A stretch of DNA of 64,000 nt from Calliphora vicina (Eukaryota; Arthropoda; Insecta; Diptera; Calliphoridae): positions 105,722,226 to 105,786,225 of the forward strand of contig NC_088780.1 of NCBI RefSeq assembly GCF_958450345.1, in the 5' to 3' direction. The notes under the pieces are model-generated. The model saw nothing but the letters and a program-made list of their open reading frames with translations, was not told where the DNA came from and ran no database searches. Shown in pieces: positions 43,230 to 56,651 of the stretch. Numbering within the stretch: position 1 is the first letter of the stretch; every line of letters begins with the position of its first letter. Made by a program: the position numbers and the translations under genes.

Positions 43230-46200
43230 GTATGTAGTATTTTAGAAAAATATCTCTCTATGGAAGTCCTCTCAGACTTCCATATATAGACGCGATATTT
43301 GCAGTGTTAGTAAGTCTGGATGTTAATGGGGAAGTCTACTCATCGTTTTTTATAGAATTCGACAGAGAATCTAGTGCTAAAATCGCTGAAACGTCATGAC
43401 TGTACAGTTGTCGTCTGCTAATTTCTTTATACTTGTCTATCTAGACCAAATGAACTGTAAAAAGCAGACAAAGGCAAAAATATTTGTATCATTCTGAATA
43501 GTAAATTGAGTTTAATACTGAATACCATGGAATGGAATGACTAAAAGATCGTTCACTGGGTCTCCACTACAATTTTTCACCTGATTGGGAGTTCTACAAA
43601 CGACCAGCTTTTATAAAATTCAACTATGAATCTGAATTCCAACTCATGGTTTTAAACAACACCGAGATGAATCTTACAGACAGAGTCAAATATCCTTTCA
43701 TCATTTTGGATATTAAGTTGAGCTTTAAACTGAATGTCATAGAAAAGATAGAGCTCTTTATTTCAGTAAGAGGACTATTAAAAAGAGTTGACACTGATTC
43801 TAAAGATCAATCAATGGGTCTTCAGTACTATTGTTCATCTGATTCTTCTTGTATGAAATTATAGTTTGTTAGAAAAAAGGACCTGTTTGGGAATTCTACA
43901 AATCCTTAAAGTATATGCTTTAATTGTATTACTACATCCTTACTAGCTATTCGATTTGATAATGTAGAAGATGGCGAAGAAATCCACAGTTCGACTGACT
44001 ACGTTGTTTTTCGAAATGGTGTGGAAATACCTACTGCTGGTGAATGATTCTTGATACTGAAGGTTTTAACTAGACGGTGGATCAAACCTTTCCCATCATG
44101 ACCTTTCTGGGAATCCTAAAAAATCACAGATCATGGGATTGTGTTGTAATATTACATTATCGTTCGTCTTCATTGTTTTTGGTAATGTAGGAGGTGGCAA
44201 TGAAATCCGCAGCTCCTCTACGTTATTTTTCGAAATGATGTGAAAACACCTGCTGATTCTTGATACCGGAGGCTTGGACTAGACGATGGATCAAATCTTT
44301 CTCATCATGATGCACAAACTTCTACGCTAATTCCGTCTCAAATGCATGATATTCCTGGTATTTTACACAAAGGGATCCATGTTACACATGAAGTATACTC
44401 CAATAATCTCAAGCTGGCGAAGGAACGGTGAATTCGGCAGTTCGTCGAAATTGTACTTCGTAATGGCGAAGAAATCCACAGTTCGACTGACTGCGTTGTT
44501 TTTCCAAATGGTGTGGAAATACCTGCTGCTGGTGAATGATTCTTGATACTGAATGTTTAAACTATACGGTGGATCAAACCTTTCCCATCATGATACATAA
44601 ACTTTTGCGCTTATTTCCTGGTATAAGGAGTGATGTTAACTTCTGTATGGAATTGTCGTTTGTTAGGCTGCTCTACAAAAAGAGGACCTTTCTGGGAATC
44701 CTAAAAAAGCACAAAGCATGGGATTGTGTTGTAATATTACATTCTCGTTCGTCTTCGTTGTTTTTGTAATGTAGGAGGTAGCGAAGAAATTCGCAGCTCT
44801 TCTACCGTTGTTATTCGAAATGGTGTGGAAACATCTGCTGGTTCTTGATACCGAAGTTTTAGACTAGACGATGGATCAAATCTTTCTCATCATGATGCAC
44901 AAACTTCTATACTAATTCCGTCTCAAATTCTTGATATTCCTGGTAATTTACACAAAGGGATCCCCGTTACACATGAAGTATACTTCAAAGATATCAAGGT
45001 GGTGAAGGAACAATGAATTCGGCAGTTCGTCGAAATTGTACTTCGAAATGGAGTGGAAACATATGCTGCTAGTGAACGATTCTGAATACTTAAGAGTTAG
45101 AATGTGCGGTGCGACGCGGTTAATCAAACCTTCCCCATCGTGATGATCAAATTTTTCTAAACGAACCGTCTACTTTATCAAATCTCAATATCTACTTACC
45201 AAGAAGTCTTTCAGATCACTGTAGTGGCAGCAATACTAGCTCATATGGAAGTTGAGATCGAATGCTGAATATACAAATACCGTAATTAATTATTCAGGAA
45301 GTCTAACCGCCGTTGTGTCCTGAGAACGAAAACAGCCGCATATCTCTTAAATAGGTGGTTTAACTGTTTTATGTCCCACGGAATAGGCACATAAAGAAGA
45401 GTATGTCAGACTGAACACTACATAACTGAACCTCCAAGATTTAGAATGAACTGAGGTTGGCGAACTGACCTCGTTAATTTCGATAACTAAGAAGCATAGC
45501 TCTGTGCTGGTGTCTCATTGGTCGACATGTGGTGCAAATAGGTGGTGAATATAATGTTGGAGCTGTTGAGATTAGAACAATAAGGAGAGCGTTCAACACT
45601 TAGTATGCTATTGTTTAGAATTGTCGAGGATCTTCATGGGATCGGCTGTCATCGATGAACTTTCTGATTTATTGAATTGGTATTATCAGCTACTACTTTT
45701 GGGCGAGGAAACTCTTTCCCGTATCAATCAATTGAGATTCTATTTTAGACTGAGTAGAAAATTATTTTGAATTCAACTACGGATAAATTAAAGTTATAGC
45801 TTGCTGTAAAATTATTGTTTTCTTTATTAAATTGAATTTGTTGCCCGTTTTAAGGAATGTAATTTTGTTACAAATAAAACTTTATTTACACCACAATTTA
45901 TAGTAACAATCAAATACAATAAAGATCGTTTAATGTAAGCAAATACCACTATTAAATCTAGATACAATACAAAGCCACAATAAGACATCCCTAAATCAAA
46001 CAAAAGCAAACAGCAACAATCATTATTATTTGTATCATTGCAAATTTGTTTTCATTTTAGATGAATTTAAAATTGCACGAAAACTGCAAAGAAATGAATT
46101 CTTCAGATATTTTGTAGCACACTTGTACTATTAAACAGTTTGGTTGTTTTTTTTTTAACATTTTGTTTTTTTGGGTTGATTTGTTTTTTCGGCTGAAGAG

Positions 46201-48720
46201 GAAGTGGCAAATTACATTTAATTTTATCAGTGAATAAAATGAAATGAAGCGAAAACTAAACACAAGCAAACATTTTCGAGGTCGTACGTCCATACATACG
46301 TTTGTTCCTTCATCAATTCATCTCGTTCTTTTCAAAAGACATTATCTTTTTTGTTTTTTTGTTTTTTCTGTTGATGTATACAAGTTACTACAAGCTGTAT
46401 AGAGAAAGAAGTGTGGGTACGAGCATAATAAGTTTCTTTTTATATATTTTTTTTCGTTAAACAGTTTCAATTTGTTTTTAATTTTTCTTTTTGGTTGCCA
46501 GTAATGCTCCCTAAGAAGTGGTAGTAGTAGTACGATCAGTAGAAGTTTTGTGGAGTTGCCTGGCATCAAGTGAATGAAGAATAAATATCTCTTGGGTTTT
46601 TTTTTTGTTTTTTGTTAAAATTATTTGCTAAACTATGTATGTACAAAATAAAAATTTTGTTGTTAAATTTAATTTGATCATTACTTGAGCTTTTCGTTGG
46701 AGACGCTCAGGTGTGGAATTGTTTTAAGTATTTTACATGAAAATGCCATTTAAATGTTCAACATGGAGGAGTTTAATTTGATCTTGTGTTTCTCTTGGTT
46801 TATTTTGTATTTGTGGAATGTTGTATTATGCATACATGCCATTGGACATTCATACAACATCTAGATACATATTCAACACATTTAACCTTAACCGCTAATT
46901 TGATGAACCTTAACCCTTTAATGTGCTGTTAGTAATAATAATGTTGGAATTTTAGTCTAGTTTTTTTTAGTTTCTGAGTACAGAATCTTTAAATGTCCAT
47001 ATTAGATTTAGGATAGTGTCTAGAGCATTCGAGGATAAGGTGTTAAGATCACTGGTAATGTGTTCATTCTCTGTGCCTTTGAATTGGACTAAATAATTCA
47101 AACAGTAAAATATCCTTGAAGCGACCACTCTTGAATTCTTCACCCGTTCCATGACATTCGCCCTGCAATGTCAATCCAATGAACGGTCATTCGAACCAAC
47201 CCCCATTATTTTCCAATAGTCACCTTGACCATCAACTCCTGTAGAGTGACCGCAGATGATCTCCCTCTGTTATCGTCTTACTGATACGGATATGGTCCAC
47301 TATTTGAGTATATTATTTGTTGGAATGAAGACAACTATATACCTTCACCGATGGTCTACAATAGCCACTCGAAGATTATTCAGAATGTGTTGGCATTCTC
47401 TGGTATGGGAAAGGATCATGACCGTTTAGGTTCTTACAAGGGACATGATAAGACTCGATATTTAGTGGGTACTGTATGAGAGGAGGTATGGGTTATCTAA
47501 ACTACTCCAGAAGTTATTTTAATGAAGAGGAGGAAGAATCCCTCTATTTGACTGATCCACTCTACAAGAGCTCAATCTCAGATATCATGAACTGGAATGT
47601 CTCAGGGAAGTGTTGCTGATGAATCAAATCAGATTCGTCAAGATCACCAGATAGTTCTCACGGCAGAAACATAAATTGTTTTATTTTATTTATCCGCTAT
47701 ACGTTGCATGACGTTCCATCTTACAATTGCATTATAGATTCAGTAAAAGATCTATGGAACCCATTTCAACTTTTCCCAAAGGCCCCTTCCATGAAATTAA
47801 GACAAAACTTCAGATTACTATCCACAAAGTTATCTAGATATTTGGCTCTATCGGTAAGATATATCTCAGTGTCGGTCAAAACGGTTGCATAAAAGTCAGG
47901 TATCTTGCACTTCCTCGTAAAAAAAAAGAAATTCCTATTGTGTTTCTCAACATATTTGGACGGATGAATGAAGTTAACAACATAATAAACATAGTGGACA
48001 ACTTTAGAGCCATGGGGCTCGAGAGACAGATTTCGTAAAGGGAGATGAGAGCATACCATTTAAAATACTAGAAGCAGCCAAAACTAAGCTAATTCGCTTG
48101 GGTACTAGCCATACTTTCCTATTGGACTCTATCTTAATGAGGTCTTAATTATTGCAATGACCTAGAGAGAAAGCTTTCTCTGAAGTACTTACCAACTCAT
48201 GTAGAGCAGCATTAGATGATCACCTTCTGTTATCTGCTTGCTGATGCGGAGATGGTTCACAATATTGTCTATGTTTCAAGACAAATAGTTTGTTATCGTT
48301 TGTTGGAATGAAGACAACTCTAGTCCTCCACTGGTGTTCTAGAGTAGTGGGAATGGATTGTGATTGTTTAGGATCTTAGAACGGACTCGATAAGATTGGA
48401 TATTTACTACTCCAGAAGTTGTTTGGATGAAGACAATTATATCAGCCTTATATTTGACTGAACCGCTCTTCAAGAGCGAAGACTCAGATATCTTGACAGT
48501 CTAAGATATTATGAAGTGGAATCTATCATTGAAGTGTTGCTGATGGATCTAATCAGATCCGTCAAGGGCACCGGATCTTTCTCACTGAAGCCACATGAAT
48601 TTCAGACTCGTTCATATTACTGTGAACAATTTATTTGATTTCTTCATGTAGAATTCAAGCTATTACGATTATCAAAAGTACCTCAGGGTCTCCGAGTTTA
48701 GCAGATATATACGAAAACTT
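43230..48720. repeat. 5-kb tract of old, unclassified low-copy repeats
   Basis: Several diverged duplications overlap here. GAAATCCACAGTTCGACTGA recurs at 43980/44472 (about 492 bases apart). CTTTCTGGGAATCCTAAAAA and ATCATGATGCACAAACTTCT recur about 587 bases apart (44102/44689 and 44303/44890). CTGTTATCGTCTTACTGATA and TTGTTGGAATGAAGACAACT recur about 960-970 bases apart (47269/48228 and 47317/48298). A further pair is inverted (43646-43760 versus 47770-47890). Base composition is more balanced than the surroundings. No intact gene is seen and the origin is unknown. Confidence 0.6.
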
Positions 48721-51700
48721 CAGACAGCATGAGTAAATCCTCAATAGTCATAGATCTATGTATTTGAACTAGAAATGCCAAACGGGGAATCCCGTTCCCG
48801 AAAAGCCCGGGATTTTTTAATTTTAAATCCGGGGATTTTCGGTATTTTTCATAAATAAATAGGGGAAATTGTCATTTTTGTGTGCCTTTTTCATCCATTT
48901 TGACATTCTACATGCCCGAATATCGCTAAGTGATGTTCAGCGAAGATGTTAAGCTCAACTCCTGCTACAACATAGTTAATAAAGGAAAGCGGTATTTTTG
49001 GTTTTCCTAGAGTGGGGCTCTGGAAAATCATATCTTCGCCTTTTTTTGTATGTTATCTCAATTTAAATCCTCTTCAAATGAAATTGATTTTATCTCAGAT
49101 AAGGAATTCGAACAAAATGAAAATATTTCGATTGCTCAAAGGCTAAAAGATATTATTAATAAATGTAAAAAATCCAAATAACAATAACGAAACCATGTTA
49201 TAATGGTTTCTTGGCAACTTGCAAAAGAAATATATCACTTTATTTCAGAAGGAACAAGAGGAAAATACTTGCAGATCTGTTATAAGTATTTGCAAACGGT
49301 TTTCCAATGTGAAAGATTTAATCTGAATCTTTCACATTTTATAATTTTCGGGATTTTAGATTTCCCGATTCTTTTCGGGATTCTTTACCAAATCTTGATC
49401 CCCGGGATTTTCAAAAATCAGTCCCGACTAGCATCTCTAATTTGAACCAAATATTTTCTATTAATTTGTGCCATAATGTTAGAACCAAGTAAACTTAATG
49501 AAGTTTAGGATGGAATAGGTTTATGTTTCTGTAGCACTGTATAGTATTAGCCGCTACTGTCTTAAAGGAAAAATCATATAAAATAGTCTCTTAATCCCCT
49601 GACGTTTTATAGGAAACTATTGCTATTCATATATCTGATCTAAATACAATTAACCGAGTAATTTTGTTCAAATTTACTTATCAGGTCTTTTAATAATTCC
49701 CAGTGTTTTTGGAGAAATTTGTACATCTATTTTGCTATCGCGATTTTGATTAATATCCCTTATTGACCAAATTTCCTAAAAAAGCCACATCCTTCCGTTT
49801 CGAAATAAACCAAAATATTTTTATAAGTAACATTCATTTATTACTTATGGTAGATTTTGTTTTTTTTTGTTAGTGCGAATAGCAAAATGTTCTCACACAT
49901 TTCATGCTGAGTCCTTTTGTTTGGTTTTCCTAAATCGGAAGTTGCATAAACATGATCATCATCACCATGATATTCTCGATTTTACTTCTACTTTCACACA
50001 CACACGCGGTGGGACAAAGATTCAATGATGATTATTTTTCTTCTTCAAAACAGTAACAATAATCGTAATATTTCGTTGTTGTTTTCTTAAATTATATAAG
50101 AATCCTTTTTATACATATGTATGTATGTATGTAGGCATGTATGTCGAGAAATCTTATTAAAAAATTAATGTTGCCTTTTTGTATTTTATTAATCATTTTT
50201 CATATATTTTTTTCATGAATTTTTATGTGGCTTCCGTGCCACCTGTTATACGAACATTGAATAAGTATAAAAAACACTTGAATTATTTCAAACCCTTATG
50301 CTGCAAGGATTCTTAGGGATAGATCGATGCATGGATGATCTCTTTCTCTGTTTAAAAGAGATTTTTCTCAAGTGATTGCACTGAGTTGCACAATAGTTTT
50401 TATTGTGTTCGTCTAATATATAACAACAACAACACAATGTCAAGAATAAGTCTTAAACAACAACAAAAAATATTAATATTTAAATGGGTGTTTTTATTGG
50501 TTTTATAACCAAATGTTACTTTCTCAAGATTCGTTTTATTTTTTCTTAAAATGCATGAAATGAGTTTTCACTTTTTGTTTCCTTTCTTATTTTTTGCCTT
50601 TTTTCCCTTTAAAAAATTAAACAATAGAAACGTAATTTTAATATTTCAAATTTGTTCAACACTATCAAAACAATATCAATTTAATGAGTCAATGATAATT
50701 TTGATCTGACATTTATGATTGTTACTTCCGATTTGGAATGCTGGATAGTTTTTAGAGATTATTTGGTATTTGGAAGGATTATGAACAAATGTTTCTTAGT
50801 TCTTTGTGGAAATTAAAGAAAAAATTAGGGAATATTAGAAAATTCGAATTATGTATTGTTTAATAAGGAAATTTGTTTAACTCTGCTATTAACTAACACT
50901 GTGACTCTGGTATTTATCAAAATTCGTTAAAAAATAATTAGTGTGTTCAAAATTAAATAAAATTAACGCACATTATTTTTATTTTGTTACTTATAAAAAA
51001 AAATATTCCCGTTATTTATGGAACACGATATCAAAATAGCGACAAAGGCGTCTTGACGATGTGAATTAAACGTCGTTGAGCTACGATTTAAGCCCGTTAG
51101 ATTTGTTGTTGCCAAAAACTATCCAGATTCGTTATTATAAGTAGAGCTAGAAACTAACCATTTTCTTCTATATAAGGACTGAGATCGAAAAATTCTTAAC
51201 ATACATATATGTTAATAAAAATGAAACCACTAAACTTACAGTTTTGATTTTTTTTTATTTGATTGAAATTATTATTACAATTTATAAAAAAAAAATATTT
51301 TTATAGTTCTAATCATAGAGAAACATAGAGCGGAAACTAGAAAAAAACTCAAGCATAAAAATTACTCAAAATAATAAAACATACGAGTGTTGTTTTTGTT
51401 TTCACATAGTTTTTCTACTAATACATTCTCACCACTTAGGATTCTGACAACTGAGTTAGGTCTTTGACATGAGAGTTTCCGCTCTATGTCTATTCTCTAT
51501 GGTTCTAATCACTAGTGATGAAATTTTGAACCTTTTTCGAAAACCCTTCCATTATGGTTTTTATTGTGCTTTCTGTAACTTTGTTCGAACAGGTTGTCCA
51601 TCTCCGATTAAAATCTACCACACCTTTGGACACCTTTTTTGTGCTCTTCAATTCTCTTTTAAAAAGAGCCCATTATCTCTCCACTAGCCTTAGCTCTAGG

Positions 51701-52142
51701 CAGTTTGGAGGATTTGCCTCTCTTGGTACAAATATCACCTTATTGTTTTTTTTACCACTCACGACTTTGCTTACCAAAGTGACTGGATGCCAAATCAGTG
51801 AACACATTTAGAAGTCTTATGGATGGAAGCATCCTTTCTTGCAAACATTCCTTGATATAAATTTCGGTATTTATAGAGCCCATTGTAACAAATGGAATCA
51901 GTTTGACGGCAGGCAGACCTTTGATTGTTTGGCCAACTTTTTGTAGGACCAAGTTGGGTTTTGTTGAAAATATTTAATAATTTTAGTACGCTCTTTTTTC
52001 TCGTCAGTCATTTTAATCTGATTAACAACAAATGAACATAATTGACATTGAACAAAAATCCAATAATACTTGGGTTAAAAGATTTAAAGAAAAACGTGTG
52101 TTAAGGTTTTTTTCTATCTCACTTCTTTGAATAAAACCGTTA
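48721..52142. other. Intergenic DNA, no gene recognised
   Basis: 48780-48850 and 49345-49430 share GGGATT/CCCGGGATTTT phrases in inverted arrangement (CGGGGAATCCCGTTCCCGAA; CCCCGGGATTTTCAAAAATC), a possible decayed inverted-repeat element of about 650 bases. 50110-50145 is an (ATGT)n microsatellite. The remainder is A/T-rich. Short open frames at 49203, 51469 and 51554 are unsupported. Confidence 0.35.
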
Positions 52143-52325
52143 TTTTTATACGCTTCACCTTCGTGATAATGGTATATTAAGCCATTTCTGTCTGTTTGTT
52201 GAAATCAATTATCTGAAGACCCCAAATATATTCGGGATCCAAATCTTCAATAATTCTGTCAGACATGCTTTCGAGAAGTTTCCTATTTAAAATCAGCAAA
52301 ATTGGTCCACAAATGGCTGAGATAT

Positions 52326-53040
52326 CTGTGATCACTCATATTTCTGACAAAAAATCGATTTTTTATATAAAATCTCAAAATATCTAAATTCGCTAATAAC
52401 TTGGCCAATAAGCGTTTAATCAAGAAAAGCAGCTCGATCTGTGATCACTCATACTTCTGACAAAAAATCGATTTATTTATATAAAAACTCACAATTTCTA
52501 GATTCGCTAATAACTTGGCCAATTAACGTTTAATCAAGAAAAGGATCTCTATCTGTGATCACTCATATTTCTACCCAAAAATCGATTTTTTGTATAAAAA
52601 CTCAAAATATCTAAATTCGCTAATAACTTGGCCAATAAGCGTTTAATCTAGAAAAGCAGCTCGATCTGTGATCACTCATATTTCTGACAAAAAATCGATT
52701 TTTTATATAAAAACTCAAAATATGTAAATTCTCTAATAACTTGGCCAATAAGCGGTTAATCAAGAAAAGGAACTCGATCTGTGATCACTCATATTTCTGG
52801 ACAAAAATCGATTATTTATACAAAAACTCAAAATATCTAAATTTGCTAATAACTTGGCCAATAAGCGTTTAATCAAGAAAAGGAGCTCGATCTGTGATCA
52901 CTAATTTTTCTGACCAAAAATCGATTTTTTATATAAAAACTCAAAATATCTAAATTCGCTAATAATTTGGCTAATAAAACTCAAAATATCAATATTCTCT
53001 AATAACTTGGCCAATAAGCGTTTAATCAAGAAAACGAGCT
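52326..53040 (+). repeat. 113-bp tandem repeat array, about six units
   Basis: CTGTGATCACTCATATTTCT starts units at 52326, 52439, 52553, 52666, 52779 and 52892 (spacing 113 or 114). Each contains AATCGATT, TTCGCTAATAACTTGGCCAA and GCGTTTAATCAAGAAAAG. The last unit has a small internal duplication and ends near 53040. Units differ by a few bases each. The array sits inside the insertion that splits the INE-1-like element. Confidence 0.9.
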
Positions 53041-53179
53041 CTTTGCCTCTCAGTAGCGCTTCTATGTATATTTTATTCTATGTACTATATGAATAAAAAT
53101 TATCATTCTTTTCTTTTTAATTATTTTTACCCTTTTCAAACCGCTTCTCACAAATTCACAAATCGAACACAAGCATTTT

Positions 53180-53896
53180 TATACCCTACACCACCATAGT
53201 GGGGAGGGTATTATGCGTTTGTGCAGATGTTTGTAACGCCCAAAAATATTAGTCTAACATCCACCTTAAAGTATACCGATCGACTTAGAATCACTTTCTG
53301 AGTCGATTAAACGATGTCCGTCCGTCTGGTTGGCTGGCTGGCTGTCCATGTAAACCTTTGAAGATATTTCGATAAAATTTGGTACATATTATTTTTTCGG
53401 CCCAAGGACCAAGCCTATTAAAACTGGCTGAAATCGGTCCATTATTTCACCTAGCCCCCATACAAATGTCCTTCCGAAATTGGACTTTATCGGTCATAAA
53501 TGTTTAATTTATAGACGTATCTCCACAAATTGCGCTCCAAATAAGTTTTATATATACAAAATTCATGTCACCAAATTTTTGTTACGATCGGTCCATAATT
53601 AGTCATAGCTCCCATATAGACCCGCTTCCGAAAATCACTTTAACGTGCATAAATCGCTTAAAAATTTGGTATATACACCAAATTCAACATAAATAACTAC
53701 AATATAGACATAAATCACACGACCTAATTTCATGGTGGTCGGTCCATAATTGGGCATAGCTCCCATATAAAGCCCACTTCCGAAAATCACTCAAAAATAT
53801 ATGTTATTGAAATTTGTTTTTATATTTTGCTATTTTACTTAGTGTAGGGTATTATGTTTTAACTTGGACAACGTCTGTCGGGTCAGCTAGTATATA
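53180..53896 (+). mobile_element. INE-1-like element, second subfamily, with inverted GTCAGCTAG end
   Basis: It starts TATACCCTACACCACCATAG + TGGGGAGGGTATTATG and carries the phrases CCGTCCGTCTGGTTGGCTGG (GTCY-type), CGGTCCATAATTAGTCATAG and CTCCCATATAGACCCGCTTC. After TAGTGTAGGGTATTATG comes GGACAACGTCTGTCGGGTCA + GCTAG, the inverse of the ends at 10724 and 19522. The piece therefore looks like a composite of two repeats inserted into the older element. Confidence 0.65.
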
Positions 53897-54207
53897 ATAG
53901 ATATTTCAAAGACTTTTGCAACAACGTATATAACACCATAGTAAGTTGGACCTACAATGGGTCAAAATCGAAAAAATATTTTTTAACCTGAAATTTTTTT
54001 TCACCAAAAATAAAAAACCCAAAAAATTTTAAAAAAAAAAAATTTAAATTTAAAAAATTTTAAATAATTCGAAAAAAAAATTTTCCAAAAAATTTAAAAA
54101 AAAAATTTGTTTACCTCAAAATATTTAAAATTTGTATTTTGAAGTATAATTTGGTGAAGGGTATATAAGATTCGGCACAGCCGAATATAGCTCTCTTACT
54201 TGTTTTT

Positions 54208-56190
54208 TTATTAAGATTGGAATGCAGAGAGTTATTCAAAATATTTTTTTAAGAATATGCAATGCAAAACTTCGAGAAACCGTAACGTGGTACACTTAGA
54301 GGAATGCAAACATTAATCAATGAAACGCAATACTGTCGAAGGACGGTCTGATTGCCTTAGGCGGTAATGGCAATAACACGCGAGTTTTTTCTATACACAG
54401 AGCTGAATTACGAATACTTCAAGATTTTATAGTATTTATTCAAATCCCATATCATTTTAACACCCTTTTTTAAAACCCTACAAACGGTCATTATCAAAGT
54501 GTCAATTACACAGAATTCCTAAATTCTTTTATAATTTAAACGAAAAAAAACAATCACGGTTTATTGCACAATTATTATTTAACATTCTCATAAAATTTAC
54601 CAACCACAATCTTTTATTTTTACACATGAAACAAACTTACTACACGTTCCATTGTTGTTACTTCAGAAAACTACTTGGTAATTGCTTAAAACTATTCATT
54701 CTTAAGCTCGAGTTGTAAAACACTTTCCATTGAAGAGTTTTTTTTCTTTTCTTTAATTCATAAAAAAACAGAAACACCAAAGAAAAAGTACAATCAATGA
54801 ATTGTGTGTTTTATTTATAAACAATTTTCAAATGTCGGTTCCCTACAAATTGCAACAGAATTTCAAAACAATGACTCATTCTCATACAACTGGTATGTAG
54901 AAGAAAAAAAAATAGTTTTTATTTTCTCAATTATTTGAAATGTAATTGTTCAGGAATAAAGTGTTACAATTGCCAAGATTGTAAAATTATACACTTGGAA
55001 TAAGTACTTGAGCGAGCAATGAATGATTGTTGATAAAATGTAAGCAGAATAAGTAAAGGGGTTACAAATAATTTAGAAGAGTGCAGAGATCGCATTTACG
55101 CCGTGTTCATCTTAAGATTATATAATGATTATAAATACAAGTGTTTACATGATCGAGTTATAATAAACATTAAATATTTCTGGTACACTTTCAAACATTC
55201 CAACTTTCATTAAAATATCTATTAATATAGATATTTATAGTTAATATAATAAATAATACATATATGAATTTATATTATTTGCGTATTACGCCTACGGCTT
55301 TGGCCTATATTTGCTTTATAACTAGGGCACGTGCTTAAAACACTTTGGCCCTTTTTATCAATATATTGTAGTAAAAAAATCTTGTTGAGAATTCCAAAAA
55401 TATACAGATACAGGCAGACAACATTGTGTTGAGATAAAATGCAAAGTGTAGCTAGATTGCGTGACTGTCAATTAAAATACAGAAGACAATAAGAAAAAAA
55501 TATATGTAAATAAAATGGAACAAGTGCAACACTGCGGCACTTGTCTGCAAGTCTAAGATACTTCATATATATGTGAATATTTTTACACATTTTATAATTA
55601 TAAAAGTATTAAAAATTAATTTCCGTAAACCAAAAAGAGAAATGAGAAAGTAATCTACTTAAAATAAAGAACTGTTACCATTTAGCAAGTCCCTTGAGGC
55701 CGTGAAAGTGATGTCAAAAACTAACTGTCAAAAACAAAAGAGAGAAAGAAAATTATATATTTGGGTTTGCTACTTTCAATTTATTATTGAGTTTATTATT
55801 TATTGATTTTAGTTTTTTTTTACTTTTTATTTATTGAATCTGACTTTACTTCCATATGCCTTACAATAAGTAATTAAATCCTATAAGTAATACCTCAAAT
55901 TAGCATGGCGGTGGATCAGCTCTATAAAGTCTTGTTTGAGTTTAAATTTTTGCAAGCGGGTTCGGATGGTGTTGCAATTTCGAGATGTATCTATCGTGAC
56001 ATCAAGGTTTAATTTAGATCGGTCGTTTAGATTTTAGACTCATATTGAGCCTCTCGGCTTTTATATGGGGACGCCAAGTAAGGCGTCTATCCAAGAGTAT
56101 GCCAAGGAGTGGACAGTTTCCTCACCTAAGTGTTTTCATCAAGTCTGAGATGCCATGAATGTTTCAATGTATGAACTAAGAATGGCAGTG
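54208..56190. other. AT-rich intergenic DNA, nothing recognised
   Basis: No open frames or repeats are supported. 55265-55310 has a slightly GC-richer patch (GCCTACGGCTTTGGCC). Confidence 0.35.
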
Positions 56191-56651
56191 TTATCTCTCC
56201 AGTTAAACCTTTAACTTGCTCGGTAGTTCCATGATGATAACGAAAACCAAACCAGAGATCGTTCTATAATGTTTGATCATTCTATAATGTTATAATTTTC
56301 CTTTGAAATACTTTATCAAATAGTTTTGAAAACCAAGGTAGTTGACTAGAAAAAATGCAAGGCTCCGTCCTTTCTCCTACTCCATTTCTTATCTTTATAA
56401 ACGATCTTCTACGTCAGTTAAACCTTTATCTCTCCAGTTAAACCTTTAACTTGCTCGGTAGTTCCATGATGATAACGAAAACCAAACCAGAGATCGTTCT
56501 ATAATGTTTGATCATTCTATAATGTTATAATTTTCCTTTGAAATACTTTATCAAATAGTTTTGAAAACCAAGGTAGTTGACTAGAAAAAATGCAAGGCTC
56601 CGTCCTTTCTCCTACTCCATTTCTTATCTTTATAAACGATCTTCTACGTCA
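56191..56651 (+). repeat. 235-bp tandem duplication at the 5' edge of a LINE fragment
   Basis: The sequence from TTATCTCTCCAGTTAAACCT to CTTCTACGTCA occurs at 56191-56416 and again at 56426-56651 with essentially no differences. Each copy ends with the same reverse-transcriptase codons (MQGSVLSPTPFLIFINDLL). Only the second copy runs on into the rest of the retrotransposon. Confidence 0.85.

Larger units (their letters stand above)
52145..54207 (-). mobile_element. INE-1/mini-me-like element on the minus strand, split by a 1.6-kb insertion
   Basis: 52145-52325 is the hairpin end and core of the family, reading ...CCACAAATGGCTGAGATAT. It resumes at about 53897 with ATAGATATTTCAAAGAC and runs to the palindromic end (TTCGGCACAGCCGAATATAG, then CTCTTACTTGTTTT) at 54207. 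About 110 bases of the core are missing at the break. What lies between is described as separate features. Confidence 0.75.

Noticed and set aside
43646..43864. 72-codon frame and its minus-strand look-alike at 47766-48059 as a gene pair
   Set aside because: The similarity is part of an inverted DNA repeat and both frames are short and open-ended; reported as a repeat instead.
52326..53040. CRISPR-like array
   Set aside because: Whole 113-bp units repeat without variable spacers, in a eukaryotic transposon context.
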